This document shows positions 17,298 through 26,355 of a DNA stretch of 64,000 bases, in pieces. This stretch comes from an uncultured Lachnospiraceae bacterium. Its GTDB lineage: Bacteria > Bacillota > Clostridia > Lachnospirales > Lachnospiraceae. The first letter of the stretch is position 1. Every line of letters begins with the position of its first letter. Under the pieces are notes generated by a model. That model was not told where the DNA came from. It did no database searches and saw only the letters and a program-made list of their open reading frames with translations. Location of the stretch: NCBI GenBank assembly GCA_902781325.1, contig CACZJD010000001.1, positions 1 to 64,000 on the forward strand, given 5' to 3'. Both the position numbers and the translations under genes were made by a program.

Positions 17298-17957
17298 ATG
17301 GGGATCCCGATCTGCATGGGATATTTTGCCGTTTCCTTCGCATTGGGGATCACAGCCCGCGGAATCGGGATGAATGCGCTGCAGGCCGGACTGATGTCTC
17401 TGGGAATGGTGGCCTCGGCCGGTGAGTACGCGGCGATCGTCCTGATCGGGTCAGGCGCCGGCGTCTTTGAGATGATCACCACCTGTATCGTGGTCAATCT
17501 CCGGTATTTCCTTATGAGCTGTTCGCTCTCTCAAAAGCTCAGCCCCGACCTGCCCTTTTACCACCGCTTTCTGCTGCCCTACTGCATCACCGACGAGATC
17601 TTCGGTCTCTCCTCCGCGGTGCAGGGCTGGCTGGATCCCAGGTACTCCTACGGCATGACGATCATCTCAGTGGCGGGGTGGACCACCGGAACTGTGCTCG
17701 GCGTCCTTTTGGGCAATATAATGCCCGCCTGGGCCGTGAACGCTCTGAGCGTCTCTCTATACGGCATGTTCCTGGCGATCATCATCCCTCCCGCAAGAAA
17801 AGACAGATTTATCGCAGGTCTCGTGGTCATTTCCATGGCGGCAAGCGGCTTATTCTCTGTCCTGCCCCTTTTAAGAGAGATCTCAGGCGGCTTTAAGGTG
17901 ATCATTCTCACGCTCCTGATCGCCGGAGCGGCGGCCTTCATCCATCCCATTGAATAA
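17298..17957 (+). CDS. azlC: AzlC-family branched-chain amino acid exporter subunit
   Basis: A membrane protein of 219 residues with the AzlC opening IPICMGYFAVSFALGI and the inner segments GMVASAGEYAAIVLIG and VVNLRYFLMSCSLS. With AzlD it exports branched-chain amino acids or analogues. The frame opens at 17271 and the first ATG is 17298, without a strong ribosome site, and lacks the usual 10-15 residues before the first helix. An ATG at 17267 in the next frame encodes a plausible leader, MTETSKESRENG, that would join in frame if the GGGG at 17300-17303 were GGG. So a one-base frameshift or sequence error is possible. It is followed by azlD after 10 bases. Confidence 0.85.
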   Translation: MGIPICMGYFAVSFALGITARGIGMNALQAGLMSLGMVASAGEYAAIVLIGSGAGVFEMITTCIVVNLRYFLMSCSLSQKLSPDLPFYHRFLLPYCITDEIFGLSSAVQGWLDPRYSYGMTIISVAGWTTGTVLGVLLGNIMPAWAVNALSVSLYGMFLAIIIPPARKDRFIAGLVVISMAASGLFSVLPLLREISGGFKVIILTLLIAGAAAFIHPIE

Positions 17958-17967
17958 GGAGATCATT

Positions 17968-18273
17968 ATGAATCCGGGTATTTATCCTTCGCTTCTGATC
18001 ATGTGCCTGACGGTATACTGCATCAGGATGCTCCCTTTTCTTGTTTTCAGAAAAGAGATCACGAACCGTTGGCTCCGCTCTTTTCTCTATTACGTTCCTT
18101 ATGTCACACTCGCTGTAATGACCTTTCCCGCAATCGTCACGGCGACGGACAATATCTGGTCCGGGATCGCCGCGCTGGTCGTGGGGCTTTTAGCAGCGTG
18201 GTTCAACGGAGACCTGTTCTTTGTAGCTGTATCCTGCTGTGCGACCGTTTTTCTCACAGGAATTTTCCTCTGA
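17968..18273 (+). CDS. azlD: AzlD-family branched-chain amino acid exporter subunit
   Basis: A 101-residue membrane protein with three to four helices (LLIMCLTVYCIRMLPFLVF, YVPYVTLAVMTFPAIV, IAALVVGLLAAWF). The short partner of AzlC is typically 100-110 residues. The ATG at 17968 follows AAGGAG by six bases. A TTG further upstream overlaps the end of azlC and that ribosome site and is not favoured. No clear terminator follows. Confidence 0.88.
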   Translation: MNPGIYPSLLIMCLTVYCIRMLPFLVFRKEITNRWLRSFLYYVPYVTLAVMTFPAIVTATDNIWSGIAALVVGLLAAWFNGDLFFVAVSCCATVFLTGIFL

Positions 18274-18346
18274 CCGATCTTTTGACAAGTCAGCGGCACG
18301 CGATATCCGTTTATTAATTTTTAATACTCTTTTTTCCTTTTCTTTC

Positions 18347-18374
18347 TTGCATTCGCTATTCTATTATCTACAAT
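18347..18374 (+). promoter_or_regulatory. promoter for the zinc-ribbon membrane protein gene
   Basis: TTGCAT (18347-18352), a 16-base spacer and TACAAT (18369-18374) lie 45 bases before the ATG in an AT-rich stretch. Confidence 0.5.
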
Positions 18375-18419
18375 TAATACGATAGCAAACCTTTATGATA
18401 AAGGAACGTGATAATACTT

Positions 18420-18827
18420 ATGTTTAATGAATTAAGATATCGATTTTCCAAATTTATGCAGGGAAGATACGGAGTGGACAGCCTTTCCCGCTTCCTTTCC
18501 ATAGTTCTTCTGGTGATCATAATCCTGGGAATGTTCATAAGGATCCCTCTTTCCGGAACGATCACGCTTGTGATCCTTGTGATACTATACTGGAGAATGT
18601 TCTCCAGAAATATTTCCAAGAGATATGAAGAGAATCAGAAGTTCCTTCAGATCAGGGACAAACTGTTGGGGCGCTTCTCAGATTTCGGGAGCAACATGTC
18701 GCAGATGAAGGACTACCACATCTACAAATGCCCCAGATGCAACCAGAAGATACGCATTCCCCGCGGGAAGGGACATATTATGGTGAGATGCCCCAGATGC
18801 GGATACGAATTTCACAAGAAAAGCTGA
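18420..18827 (+). CDS. small membrane protein with C-terminal zinc ribbon
   Basis: A 135-residue protein. The N-terminal basic stretch FSKFMQGRYGVDSLSRFL is followed by two closely spaced membrane helices (about residues 25-65), a charged linker and a C-terminal zinc ribbon made of two CPRC motifs about 25 residues apart (CPRCNQ and CPRCGY). The MQGRYGVDSL stretch is common in short Clostridia membrane proteins of unknown role. The start is uncertain: ATG at 18420 or an in-frame GTG at 18408, which lies only two bases after AAAGGA. A strong terminator follows. Confidence 0.75.
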   Translation: MFNELRYRFSKFMQGRYGVDSLSRFLSIVLLVIIILGMFIRIPLSGTITLVILVILYWRMFSRNISKRYEENQKFLQIRDKLLGRFSDFGSNMSQMKDYHIYKCPRCNQKIRIPRGKGHIMVRCPRCGYEFHKKS

Positions 18828-18833
18828 TTCAGG

Positions 18834-18861
18834 CGGCCGGTCTACCGGCCGTTTTTCTTTG
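18834..18861 (+). terminator. intrinsic terminator after the zinc-ribbon protein gene
   Basis: CGGCCGG and CCGGCCG form a perfect seven-pair stem with a TCTA loop, followed by TTTTTCTTT. Confidence 0.85.
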
Positions 18862-18887
18862 TAAAATCATTATCTACTGTTTATAAT
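18859..18887 (+). promoter_or_regulatory. promoter for the DUF5685 / J-protein pair
   Basis: TTGTAA (18859-18864), a 17-base spacer and a perfect TATAAT (18882-18887) lie 36 bases before the DUF5685 ATG, immediately after the preceding terminator. Confidence 0.75.
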
Positions 18888-18922
18888 ATCCTTCATAAAT
18901 GATTTACGGGAAGGAGTCCTAT

Positions 18923-19825
18923 ATGTTCGGATATGTTGTCGTCAGCGAACAGGATCTTAAGATCCGCGAGTTCAATCTGTACCGCTCCTATTACTGCGGA
19001 ATGTGCATGGACCTCAAGGAGCACTACGGACAGACGGGAAGACTGACGCTTAGTTATGATACTGTGTTTCTCGCGCTTCTTCTGACAAGTCTGTATGAGC
19101 CGGAGGATACGAAGCGTGACATTCGCTGCGCGGTTCACCCGGTGGAGAAGCATGCGGCGAGGCAGAACGATTACACACGATACGCGGCAGATATAAATAT
19201 CATCCTCTCTTATTATTCCTGCCTTGATGACTGGGATGACGAAAAGGATCCGAAGAAGAGAGTGTTCGCCGCAATGCTCAGGAATAAGAGTGCAAGAGCC
19301 TGTTCGCTTTATCCCGAAAAGGCTGATGTCATCCGTGGGAAACTATCTGAGCTCCATGAACTTGAAAAGAAAGCGGGCAGCGGTGAGGAACCTGATCTGA
19401 CGCCAGCTTCGCTGTTGGACAGGGCCGGCAGCATTTTCGGAGAACTGCTGGCAGAGGTGTTTGACTGCAGGAGGGATACGTGGAGCCCTGCGCTGAGGAG
19501 GGTCGGATATAATCTCGGAAAGTTCATCTATATTTTGGACGCCTATGACGACCTGGAGAAAGATGAAAAAAACGGCAGCTTTAATCCCCTGCTGGGGATG
19601 AAGGGCAAACCGCATCTGGACGATTACGTGCGCGGCGTTCTCACCATGGCCCTATCCGACTGTACAGGAGCTTTTGAGACACTTCCGATTGTAGAAAATA
19701 TTGATATCCTTCGAAATATATTGTATTGTGGAATATGGTGTAAATTTGAAGAAGTATTCAGGAAACGCACAGGAGTGACGGAAGACTCCGGCGAATCCAC
19801 GGAAAGGACCGCACAAGATGAGTGA
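18923..19825 (+). CDS. DUF5685 family protein
   Basis: A 300-residue soluble protein, mostly helical. It begins [20 protein letters not shown], followed by [16 protein letters not shown]. It also has [17 protein letters not shown] and, near residue 210, [19 protein letters not shown]. The Cys pair CGMC, a later Cys and the Asp-rich motifs resemble metal- or prenyl-diphosphate-binding patterns, but no enzyme activity is established for this family. The ATG at 18923 follows AAGGAG by six bases and matches the family start. An upstream ATG at 18899 precedes the ribosome site. It overlaps the J-domain gene by eight bases, so the two are translationally coupled. Confidence 0.85.
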   Translation: MFGYVVVSEQDLKIREFNLYRSYYCGMCMDLKEHYGQTGRLTLSYDTVFLALLLTSLYEPEDTKRDIRCAVHPVEKHAARQNDYTRYAADINIILSYYSCLDDWDDEKDPKKRVFAAMLRNKSARACSLYPEKADVIRGKLSELHELEKKAGSGEEPDLTPASLLDRAGSIFGELLAEVFDCRRDTWSPALRRVGYNLGKFIYILDAYDDLEKDEKNGSFNPLLGMKGKPHLDDYVRGVLTMALSDCTGAFETLPIVENIDILRNILYCGIWCKFEEVFRKRTGVTEDSGESTERTAQDE

Positions 19826-20558
19826 TCCGTATAAAGTTCTAGGCGTTGAGAGAGACGCCTCAGACGATGAGATCAAGAAAGCATACCGGAATCTGAGCAA
19901 GAAGTATCACCCGGATGCTAATATCAACAATCCCAACAAAGATAAAGCAGAGGAAATGTTCAAGCTTGTCCAGGAGGCATATCAGCAGATCATCTACGAA
20001 CGGCAGCATCCCTATGCGTCCGCCGGCAGCCATAGTTATGGAAACACAAATACAGGAAGCAATACTACTTACGCAGGCGGTCCGGGCTACAACGGCCAGT
20101 TCTATACCAGCTGGGAGGATTTCTTCAATGATTTCTTTGCGGGCGCGTACGGCGGCCAGTATCAGCAGCAGTATAATTCGGCAATGAGCAGCGACTATCA
20201 GAGATATATGAACGCCGCGGCCAGTTATATTAACGCAAGACGCTACAACGAGGCTCTCAATGTCCTGAGCAATGTCGAGGACCACAGTGCTCTCTGGTAT
20301 TACTACAGCGCCATCGCAAACGCCGGACTCGGAAATCACGCCCAGGCTTTGGAATACGCTACGACTGCAGCTTCAATGGAGCCGAACAACTACTCTTATC
20401 AGAACCTGGTCACGCAGCTCAGCAGAGGAAGCAATATGTATCAGCAGCGTGAGGCCAACTACGTCCAGACTTATGAAAGCGGCGGCTGGTGTCTCAGGCT
20501 CTGCCTGCTCAACATGTTTCTCAATCTTTTCTGCGGCGGAAGATTCTTCTGCTGCTGA
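19818..20558 (+). CDS. J-domain (DnaJ-like) protein with Cys-rich hydrophobic C-terminus
   Basis: Residues 1-65 form a J domain: [21 protein letters not shown] and the essential HPD in KKYHPDAN. This domain stimulates the ATPase of DnaK-type chaperones. A Gly/Tyr/Asn-rich linker follows (about 70-125), then a TPR-like helical region (about 135-200). The last 25 residues are hydrophobic with six Cys ([20 protein letters not shown], then RFFCC). The zinc finger and substrate domains of true DnaJ are absent. The tail could be a membrane anchor or metal site. It is coupled with the DUF5685 gene and ends at a strong terminator. Confidence 0.85.
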   Translation: MSDPYKVLGVERDASDDEIKKAYRNLSKKYHPDANINNPNKDKAEEMFKLVQEAYQQIIYERQHPYASAGSHSYGNTNTGSNTTYAGGPGYNGQFYTSWEDFFNDFFAGAYGGQYQQQYNSAMSSDYQRYMNAAASYINARRYNEALNVLSNVEDHSALWYYYSAIANAGLGNHAQALEYATTAASMEPNNYSYQNLVTQLSRGSNMYQQREANYVQTYESGGWCLRLCLLNMFLNLFCGGRFFCC

Positions 20559-20576
20559 TCACATGGCAGGATATAA

Positions 20577-20610
20577 AGAGGCTGACGCGTTTGCGTCAGC
20601 CTCTCTTTTT
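20577..20610 (+). terminator. terminator after the J-domain gene (convergent region)
   Basis: A perfect 12-pair stem (20577-20588 with 20593-20604) with a GTTT loop is followed by CTTTTT on the plus strand. The minus side is also T-rich enough (CTCTTTATAT) to serve the convergent SEC-C gene. Confidence 0.85.
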
Positions 20611-20624
20611 AAGTATTTCGGATA

Positions 20625-21131
20625 TCAGCGGTTTCTGCCGTGGCACTTCTTGTATTTTTTGCCGGATCCGCAGGGGCAGGGATCGTTGGGATAGATCTTG
20701 GCGGGCTTTCTCACAGTGCCGCTCTCCTTCTGCTCCTTGAACAGCTCCTTTCTCTTCTCCTCGTCGAAGATAGGCTTCCACTCTTCAAGATCGTAAAGCC
20801 AGTCAGCGCCGGCTGCAACCATGTTCTTGTAAAGCAGTTCCTTGTCAAAGCCAAGATTGACGACAGTGTTCTCGTCCATCTCTTCAATAGGGTTGGACTC
20901 TTTGAGTGAGTCGTTGATGCCGTCAAGGAATCCTGTCATTGTCATGAGGTCCACGTCAAATTTCTCGGCGAGCTCTGCGACTGTTCCTGTGACTACCTCG
21001 TCGGGGTTCTTGAGGATCTCGGCGTAAATGGCCTTTTCCTTGGCAAAATAGTCCGACCACAATCTCTGAAGATCGCCCTTATTAGCTTTCTCGTTGTAAG
21101 CTTTATCTCTCCACACTTGTAAAATACCCAT
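20625..21131 (-). CDS. SEC-C zinc-binding motif protein
   Basis: A 168-residue soluble protein. The C-terminus carries the SEC-C motif (DPCPCGSGKKYKKCHG), the zinc-binding end also found on SecA. The first 120 residues are helical and acidic (LAEKFDVDLMTMTGFLDGIN) and resemble a family of short SEC-C proteins of unknown function in Clostridia. AAAGGTGG lies nine bases before the ATG. It is 22 bases after dapF and may be co-transcribed with it. Confidence 0.85.
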   Translation of the reverse strand: MGILQVWRDKAYNEKANKGDLQRLWSDYFAKEKAIYAEILKNPDEVVTGTVAELAEKFDVDLMTMTGFLDGINDSLKESNPIEEMDENTVVNLGFDKELLYKNMVAAGADWLYDLEEWKPIFDEEKRKELFKEQKESGTVRKPAKIYPNDPCPCGSGKKYKKCHGRNR

Positions 21132-21153
21132 TACAATACCACCTTTCTCAGTA

Positions 21154-22062
21154 TTAATCTTTCAGAAATGTATTTATCTCAACGGTTCCCTCGAACACGG
21201 TACGGGCAGGTCCGGTCATCCAGACATTGTTGTTTGCTTTGTCCCACTCGATCTCGAGGCTTCCGCCCAGAACATCCACAGTGATGCGCTCGCCGGTCTT
21301 TCCGTTCAGGACGCAGGCAACGCCCGTTGCGCAGCATCCCGTGCCGCAGGCCAGTGTCTCTCCCGATCCTCTCTCCCAGACTCTCATCCTGACGTGACCT
21401 TCGTCAATGACCTGGACGAATTCTGTGTTGATCCTGTTCGGGAAACGTCTGTGGTTTTCATAGGAAGGTCCGATCTCGGCAAGAGGCAGGTCATCTGTGT
21501 TTTCCACAAACAGAACCGCGTGGGGATTGCCCATGGATACGCATGTCACTCTTTTGATCTCGTCTCCGATCTCCAGAGGCGCGTCGACCGCTGCGCAGCG
21601 GATTTTGCTTCCGTCATCAAGTGTAAGCGGTCTTCCCTCTTGTTCAGAATAGAGTACAGGGATCTCGGAAGATTCCAGGATCGCAGGTCCCATATTAACC
21701 TTGACGCGCTTCACAGATCCGTTTTCCGGATAGAGTGTGAGATACTTGATCTTTTTAAAACTTTCCACGGTGATCTGCGTCCTGTTTGTCAGTCCGTAGT
21801 CGTAAACAAATTTCCCTACACAGCGGATCCCGTTTCCGCACATCTCTCCGCGGCTTCCGTCGGCGTTGTACATCTCCATCTCAAAGTCGGCGATCTGTGA
21901 GCTGTTTATGAAGATCACGCCGTCTCCGCCGATCCCGAAATGTCTGTCGCTCATTTTTCTGACGAGTTCCGGCTTTATGTCTTCCGGAATTGTCTGGGAT
22001 ATGCCGTTTATGTAGACATAGTCGTTGCCGCAGCCTTCCATTTTTGTAAACTTGATGATCAT
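21154..22062 (-). CDS. dapF: diaminopimelate epimerase
   Basis: It converts LL- to meso-diaminopimelate for lysine and peptidoglycan. The 302-residue protein has the two catalytic Cys motifs: MCGNGIRCVGKF near residue 75 and LACGTGCCATGVA near residue 240. MEGCGNDYVYING at the N-terminus is also typical. The chain is slightly longer than the usual 275. It is not next to other lysine genes here. Confidence 0.95.
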   Translation of the reverse strand: MIIKFTKMEGCGNDYVYINGISQTIPEDIKPELVRKMSDRHFGIGGDGVIFINSSQIADFEMEMYNADGSRGEMCGNGIRCVGKFVYDYGLTNRTQITVESFKKIKYLTLYPENGSVKRVKVNMGPAILESSEIPVLYSEQEGRPLTLDDGSKIRCAAVDAPLEIGDEIKRVTCVSMGNPHAVLFVENTDDLPLAEIGPSYENHRRFPNRINTEFVQVIDEGHVRMRVWERGSGETLACGTGCCATGVACVLNGKTGERITVDVLGGSLEIEWDKANNNVWMTGPARTVFEGTVEINTFLKD

Positions 22063-22111
22063 AAGAACCTCTTTTTATAATCCTGTTGAGCGGTTGAAAG
22101 ATCCGTCATTA

Positions 22112-22966
22112 TTATTTTCTCATGAAATGCGGAAGTTTTTTTCCGTTTTCCCGCACTACGCACAGGATCCTCTCACTCTCTTCTCCGACAGGTCCCATGG
22201 TGTCGCTGTCCATTTCCGTGATCCAGGTCATCCCTGCTGCCTGTGCAAAGCGCTTCATCTCCTCGAGCGTATATCCCCGCTGGCGGTGAATCTCCTGATA
22301 TTTGCGGAAAAGATTGTCATCTTCGCCCATGCGGTTCTCTCTTATAAACAGCGAGAGGTCATATTCGTTGATGCGGGACTCGTCGTCATACCAGTTCTCC
22401 CAGATGAAGGAACAGTCTTCTCTGTCCTCCGCGATCGTGCTGTCGCCGATCACATCTCTGTAAAGATGCAGGGTCTTGAAATCGAATACGAAGATCCCTC
22501 CGGGAAAGAGAAAAGTATTCACCCTCTCAAAGAGTCTGGCCATGTCCTCATCCGTGAGCAGATAGTTGACGCTGTCTCCCACGCTCACAAAAGTCCCGGC
22601 TGTTCCGTAGAGTTCAAATTCTCTCATATCCTGACACAGATAAAGAGTTTTGTGTCTGAGACTGTCCCTTCTCTCCAGGGCCATTCCAAGCATCTCCTCG
22701 GAAAGATCGATCCCCATGACGTCGTATCCTCTGTCCGCCAGGATCTCTGTAAGTTTTCCTGTGCCGCAGCCGAGGTCGACCACAAGATTTTTTTCCGCCG
22801 CGAGCAGCACATCTTTGGCTTCACTGGCACCTGTTCTCTTCTGTGACGGTTTAGACACGCCGAATCTCGTGATCATATCCTGGATCTGGTCGGCAGTCTT
22901 CTGATAATCCGTCCCGTCCATAAATTCATCATAGACAGAGGCAAAACTTCTATAACTTTCGTACAT
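22112..22966 (-). CDS. class I SAM-dependent methyltransferase
   Basis: A 284-residue cytoplasmic methyltransferase. It begins YRSFASVYDEFMDGTDY, with the SAM-binding motif VVDLGCGTGKLTEIL near residue 90 and the acidic motif VMGIDLSEEML. The substrate is not evident. AAGGT lies 12 bases before the ATG. It lies between dapF and the small export protein gene, all on the minus strand. Confidence 0.85.
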   Translation of the reverse strand: MYESYRSFASVYDEFMDGTDYQKTADQIQDMITRFGVSKPSQKRTGASEAKDVLLAAEKNLVVDLGCGTGKLTEILADRGYDVMGIDLSEEMLGMALERRDSLRHKTLYLCQDMREFELYGTAGTFVSVGDSVNYLLTDEDMARLFERVNTFLFPGGIFVFDFKTLHLYRDVIGDSTIAEDREDCSFIWENWYDDESRINEYDLSLFIRENRMGEDDNLFRKYQEIHRQRGYTLEEMKRFAQAAGMTWITEMDSDTMGPVGEESERILCVVRENGKKLPHFMRK

Positions 22967-23027
22967 ATTTCTTTTGACCTTCTACCTCGCTGATCCGCCG
23001 CAATACCGTCTGTCCGGTTTTTACCTG

Positions 23028-23525
23028 TCAGACGATATGCGCGAGAAGCCCGTAGGAAACAATAGACATGATCACGGTCGCGATCAGTATTCCAAGGATC
23101 TCAGCTACCAGCGCCTTTTTAAAATCAATATCCAGAAGCGCTGCGATGAGGGAACCTGTCCATCCTCCCGTACCCGGAAGCGGGATCCCGACAAAGAGCA
23201 TAAGTCCGAGAAACTCTCCTTTTTCGAGCGCGTCGCTTTTATTCAAGGCTCTGTTCTCCAGTTTCGTCACGACTTTTTCAGTGGGACCGTATTTTTTGAG
23301 CCATTTGAATATTCTTTTGATGAAAAGAAGTATGAACGGGATCGGAAGAAAATTGCCGATCACGCAGATCGGTATAGCTTCCACAATATCGACGCCGAGA
23401 AGCGACGCAACTATAAGTCCTCCCCTGCATTCGAGGATGGGCATCAGGGAAACGATAAATACAACTGCTTTTGCTGAAATATACTGTGCGAGGTTTGTTG
23501 CAAACCAGGCTGCTAAACTTTCCAT
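23028..23525 (-). CDS. small multi-drug export family membrane protein (COG2426 type)
   Basis: A 165-residue membrane protein with four to five helices. The motifs SLMPILECRGGLIVASLLGV and FVGIPLPGTGGWTGSLIA, with paired re-entrant-like Gly/Pro loops, match the Sm_multidrug_ex family. The family name comes from weak early evidence, and the true substrate is not known. Confidence 0.82.
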   Translation of the reverse strand: MESLAAWFATNLAQYISAKAVVFIVSLMPILECRGGLIVASLLGVDIVEAIPICVIGNFLPIPFILLFIKRIFKWLKKYGPTEKVVTKLENRALNKSDALEKGEFLGLMLFVGIPLPGTGGWTGSLIAALLDIDFKKALVAEILGILIATVIMSIVSYGLLAHIV

Positions 23526-23561
23526 AATATGATCTACCTTAATTCTTTTACTTAAATACGT

Positions 23562-24641
23562 TCACCCGCGGCCGGTGATCTCACGCAGCGCTGATACCAC
23601 TGCGTCCATCTGCTCGTCCGTACCAACCGTGATTCTCAGATATTCTCTGATAGCCGGTGAATTCCAGTGGCGCACAACAATATTCCTCTTCCGCAGTTCC
23701 GCGAAGAGAAAATCTCCTGAGAAACCGGGATGACATGTAAAAACGAAGTTTGCTCTGGAATCAGGGAAAATAAAGCCCATCTTCCTGAGTTCTTCCTTGA
23801 AACGCTCCCTGGTCCTGACTATTTTGCCCGTTGTCGACTCAAAGTATTCCCGATCTTCCACCGCGGCCTTCCCCAGCATGATGGAAGGGAGGTTCATGGT
23901 ATAGGAGTTGAAGGAGAACTTGACGTCTTTCAGATATCCGATCAGTTTCTCGCTTCCCATCGCGAAGCCAACCCTCAATCCTGCCATGGCGCGGGACTTG
24001 GAGAAAGTCTGAACGATCAGGAGATTGTCATATTTTTCTGTCAGGGGCAGCGCGCTTGTTCCGCCGAAATCAATATAAGCCTCGTCTACAATGACCACAC
24101 TGTCGGGATTCGCTTTTACGATCCTCTCTACAGTAGCCAGGGACTCTTCCACACCTGTGGGCGCGTTGGGATTTGGAAAAATGATCCCGCCGTTCTTATC
24201 TCCCGTAAGCCGGGGCATATATTCATAGGGATCGATGCTCATTTCCTCAGTCAGGGGGATCGGCTTATAGGGAATGCCGTACAGGTCCGCCCAGACGGGA
24301 TAAAAACTGTAGGTTACAGCAGGAAAAAGGATCGGATCGCCGCTGCTGAAAAATGTCAGGAAACAAAGGGCAAGGACATCGTCGGAACCGACTCCCACAA
24401 AAATCCTGCTGCTGTCGATCCCGTAGAAATCAGCCAGAGCATCCGCAAGTTCCGAAGCGTTCATATCCGGATACAAACGCAGATCATCCGCACGGAGCGA
24501 GAGTTCCTCCACAGCCTTTCTGACACCGGGCGCCGGCGGATAGGGGCATTCATTGGTGTTGAGCTTGATTATGTTCTTTACCTTAGGTTGTTCTCCTGCC
24601 GTATAGGGCACGGTCCTTCTGACTTTGTTCTCCCAGGACAT
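23562..24641 (-). CDS. hisC: histidinol-phosphate aminotransferase
   Basis: A PLP-dependent fold-type I transaminase of 359 residues that makes histidinol phosphate. KLNTNECPYPPAP opens the substrate region, VVIDEAYIDF binds PLP, and QTFSKSRAMAGLRVGFA contains the Schiff-base Lys. The ATG at 24641 follows AAAGGAGG by six bases. An ATG eight codons upstream lies before that site and is not favoured. It is a solo gene with its own promoter, away from a his operon, so action on other aromatic substrates cannot be excluded. Confidence 0.92.
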   Translation of the reverse strand: MSWENKVRRTVPYTAGEQPKVKNIIKLNTNECPYPPAPGVRKAVEELSLRADDLRLYPDMNASELADALADFYGIDSSRIFVGVGSDDVLALCFLTFFSSGDPILFPAVTYSFYPVWADLYGIPYKPIPLTEEMSIDPYEYMPRLTGDKNGGIIFPNPNAPTGVEESLATVERIVKANPDSVVIVDEAYIDFGGTSALPLTEKYDNLLIVQTFSKSRAMAGLRVGFAMGSEKLIGYLKDVKFSFNSYTMNLPSIMLGKAAVEDREYFESTTGKIVRTRERFKEELRKMGFIFPDSRANFVFTCHPGFSGDFLFAELRKRNIVVRHWNSPAIREYLRITVGTDEQMDAVVSALREITGRG

Positions 24642-24678
24642 GGTATTCCTCCTTTGTTCCCACAAATATCCCCACGGT

Positions 24679-24707
24679 ATTGTACCCTACTTCAAATTGG
24701 ATGACAA
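24679..24707 (-). promoter_or_regulatory. hisC promoter
   Basis: The minus strand reads TTGTCA (24702-24707), a 17-base spacer and TACAAT (24679-24684), 38 bases before the hisC ATG. Confidence 0.7.
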
Positions 24708-24708
24708 C

Positions 24709-24757
24709 AAATAAAGCGCCCCGACGTCAAAATATCTGCTCCGTCAGGGCGTTTTTT
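24709..24757 (-). terminator. terminator of the amino acid ABC transporter genes
   Basis: CGCCC plus GACG pair with CGTC plus GGGCG (24717-24726 with 24742-24751, one mismatch). The minus strand continues CTTTATTTG, and the plus strand has TTTTTT on the other side. Confidence 0.65.
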
Positions 24758-24814
24758 ACTTAAGAATGGTTTCAGAGCTCTGCGGGACCGGTCCCGATTC
24801 ACCGCAGCCGCATG

Positions 24815-25537
24815 TCACAGTACTTTACTGAGGAAATCCTGGAGTCGGGGATCCTTGGGATTGTCAAAGAATTCGGCGGGGGTGTTCTCCTCTTTGATAA
24901 TACCTTCGTCGACGAAAAGAACCTTTGTGCCCACTTCTCTCGCAAATCCCATCTCATGGGTGACCACGACCATGGTCATGCCTGCTTTTGCCAGCTCCTG
25001 CATTACATCAAGAACTTCGCCGACCATCTCAGGATCGAGGGCCGATGTAGGCTCGTCAAACAGCATTACTTCCGGGTTCATGGCAAGGGAGCGCACAATA
25101 GCGATCCTTTGCTTCTGGCCGCCGGAAAGCTGTGCCGGATATGCGTCCGCTTTGTCCGCGAGGTTAACTCTGTTGAGAAGAGACAGCGCTTTTTCTTTGG
25201 CCTCTTCGCTGTTCATGATACCGAGTTTGGTGGGGGCCAGCGTAATATTGTCCATAATGGTCAGGTTAGCAAAGAGATTGAAGTGCTGGAACACCATTCC
25301 CATTCTCTGCCTCACTTTGTCGATATTGACACCCGGATCCGTGATCAGTGTGTCATCGAGCCAGATCTCTCCGCTGGTAGGAACTTCCAACAGATTCAGG
25401 CAGCGCAGAAAAGTCGACTTGCCGCTTCCCGAAGGGCCGATCACAACGATCTTCTCGCCGTCGTGAACAGTATAATCAATTCCGCGGAGGACTTCATTTT
25501 CACCAAAACTTTTATGAAGGTTCTTAACGGTTATCAC
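24815..25537 (-). CDS. polar amino acid ABC transporter, ATP-binding protein (GlnQ type)
   Basis: A 240-residue ABC ATPase. It has Walker [15 protein letters not shown], the Q-loop in [11 protein letters not shown], the signature [14 protein letters not shown] and Walker [15 protein letters not shown], followed by the switch His in VVVTHEMGF. This is the usual ATPase of glutamine/cystine/arginine-type importers. The start is a GTG at 25537 ten bases after AGGAGG, overlapping the permease gene by 14 bases. Substrate specificity cannot be read from the sequence. Confidence 0.93.
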   Translation of the reverse strand: MITVKNLHKSFGENEVLRGIDYTVHDGEKIVVIGPSGSGKSTFLRCLNLLEVPTSGEIWLDDTLITDPGVNIDKVRQRMGMVFQHFNLFANLTIMDNITLAPTKLGIMNSEEAKEKALSLLNRVNLADKADAYPAQLSGGQKQRIAIVRSLAMNPEVMLFDEPTSALDPEMVGEVLDVMQELAKAGMTMVVVTHEMGFAREVGTKVLFVDEGIIKEENTPAEFFDNPKDPRLQDFLSKVL

Positions 25538-26210
25538 CTTGTCTCATCCTCCTTTCCATTTTGCCGAACAGGATCGTCAGCAGCTTAACTATGATCAGAT
25601 AGATCACAGCCGCTCCGATCAGGGGCATGAAAGCCTGATAGGTGGCCGACGAGATCTGGTTGGCCACTCGGGTCAGATCGCTCAGGCCAACGTAACCCAC
25701 AATAGCGGTCTCCTTGAGAAGCGTGATAAATTCATTGCACAGAGGCGGCAGCGCGTTCTTGAAGGCCTGCGGCAGTACAACATAGCGCATTGTCTGGAAT
25801 CTGGAAAGTCCCAGGGACCTTCCGGCTTCCATCTGTCCTGAATCGACGGCCAGGATTCCGGCGCGGATGATCTCCGCGACATAGGCGCCTGAGTTGATAC
25901 CGAAAGAAAGGCTGGCTACAAGTATTCCGTTCCTGCAGTTGCTCATTATGATAAACCACATGATCATAAGCTGCAGAACCGAAGGCGTCCCTCTTATGAC
26001 GTCGATATACACATCCGCGATCCTGCCGAAGATCGTGATCTTGCCGCTGCGGTTGGTGTGCAGTTTCATCAGAGCTGCGATCGTGCCGAGCACCAGACCG
26101 ATCATAGCCGCGAAGATCGATACTTCAATCGTTATGCCCAGTCCCTGCAGATACAGTTTCCAGCGGTCTTTCTCTATGAAGGCTATTCTGAATAATTCAC
26201 TGACGCTCAT
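25524..26210 (-). CDS. polar amino acid ABC transporter, permease (HisM/GlnP type)
   Basis: A 228-residue inner-membrane permease. It has about five helices, and the coupling EAA motif reads [33 protein letters not shown] is another family hallmark. It begins at an ATG six bases after AGGAG. A stable hairpin separates it from the binding-protein gene upstream, which would lower its expression relative to the binding protein. Confidence 0.93.
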   Translation of the reverse strand: MSVSELFRIAFIEKDRWKLYLQGLGITIEVSIFAAMIGLVLGTIAALMKLHTNRSGKITIFGRIADVYIDVIRGTPSVLQLMIMWFIIMSNCRNGILVASLSFGINSGAYVAEIIRAGILAVDSGQMEAGRSLGLSRFQTMRYVVLPQAFKNALPPLCNEFITLLKETAIVGYVGLSDLTRVANQISSATYQAFMPLIGAAVIYLIIVKLLTILFGKMERRMRQGDNR

Positions 26211-26261
26211 CTGTTACTCCTATCGTACTAAAATCTGTACTTTACGGTTTTTCTCTTACAT

Positions 26262-26293
26262 AAATGCCGGGCAGGAGTTACTCCCGCCCGGCA
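26262..26293 (-). terminator. intercistronic hairpin between binding-protein and permease genes
   Basis: TGCCGGGC/GCCCGGCA (26265-26272 with 26286-26293) plus GGAG/CTCC form about 12 pairs around a TTA loop. TTTATG follows on the minus strand. Such hairpins often stop most transcripts after an abundant binding protein, or protect its mRNA. Confidence 0.6.
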
Positions 26294-26355
26294 GAAACAT
26301 CCTTTTATGATACGCCTGACAGAGCAGGCTCTTAAATCTTGTTCAGAGCGGATAC

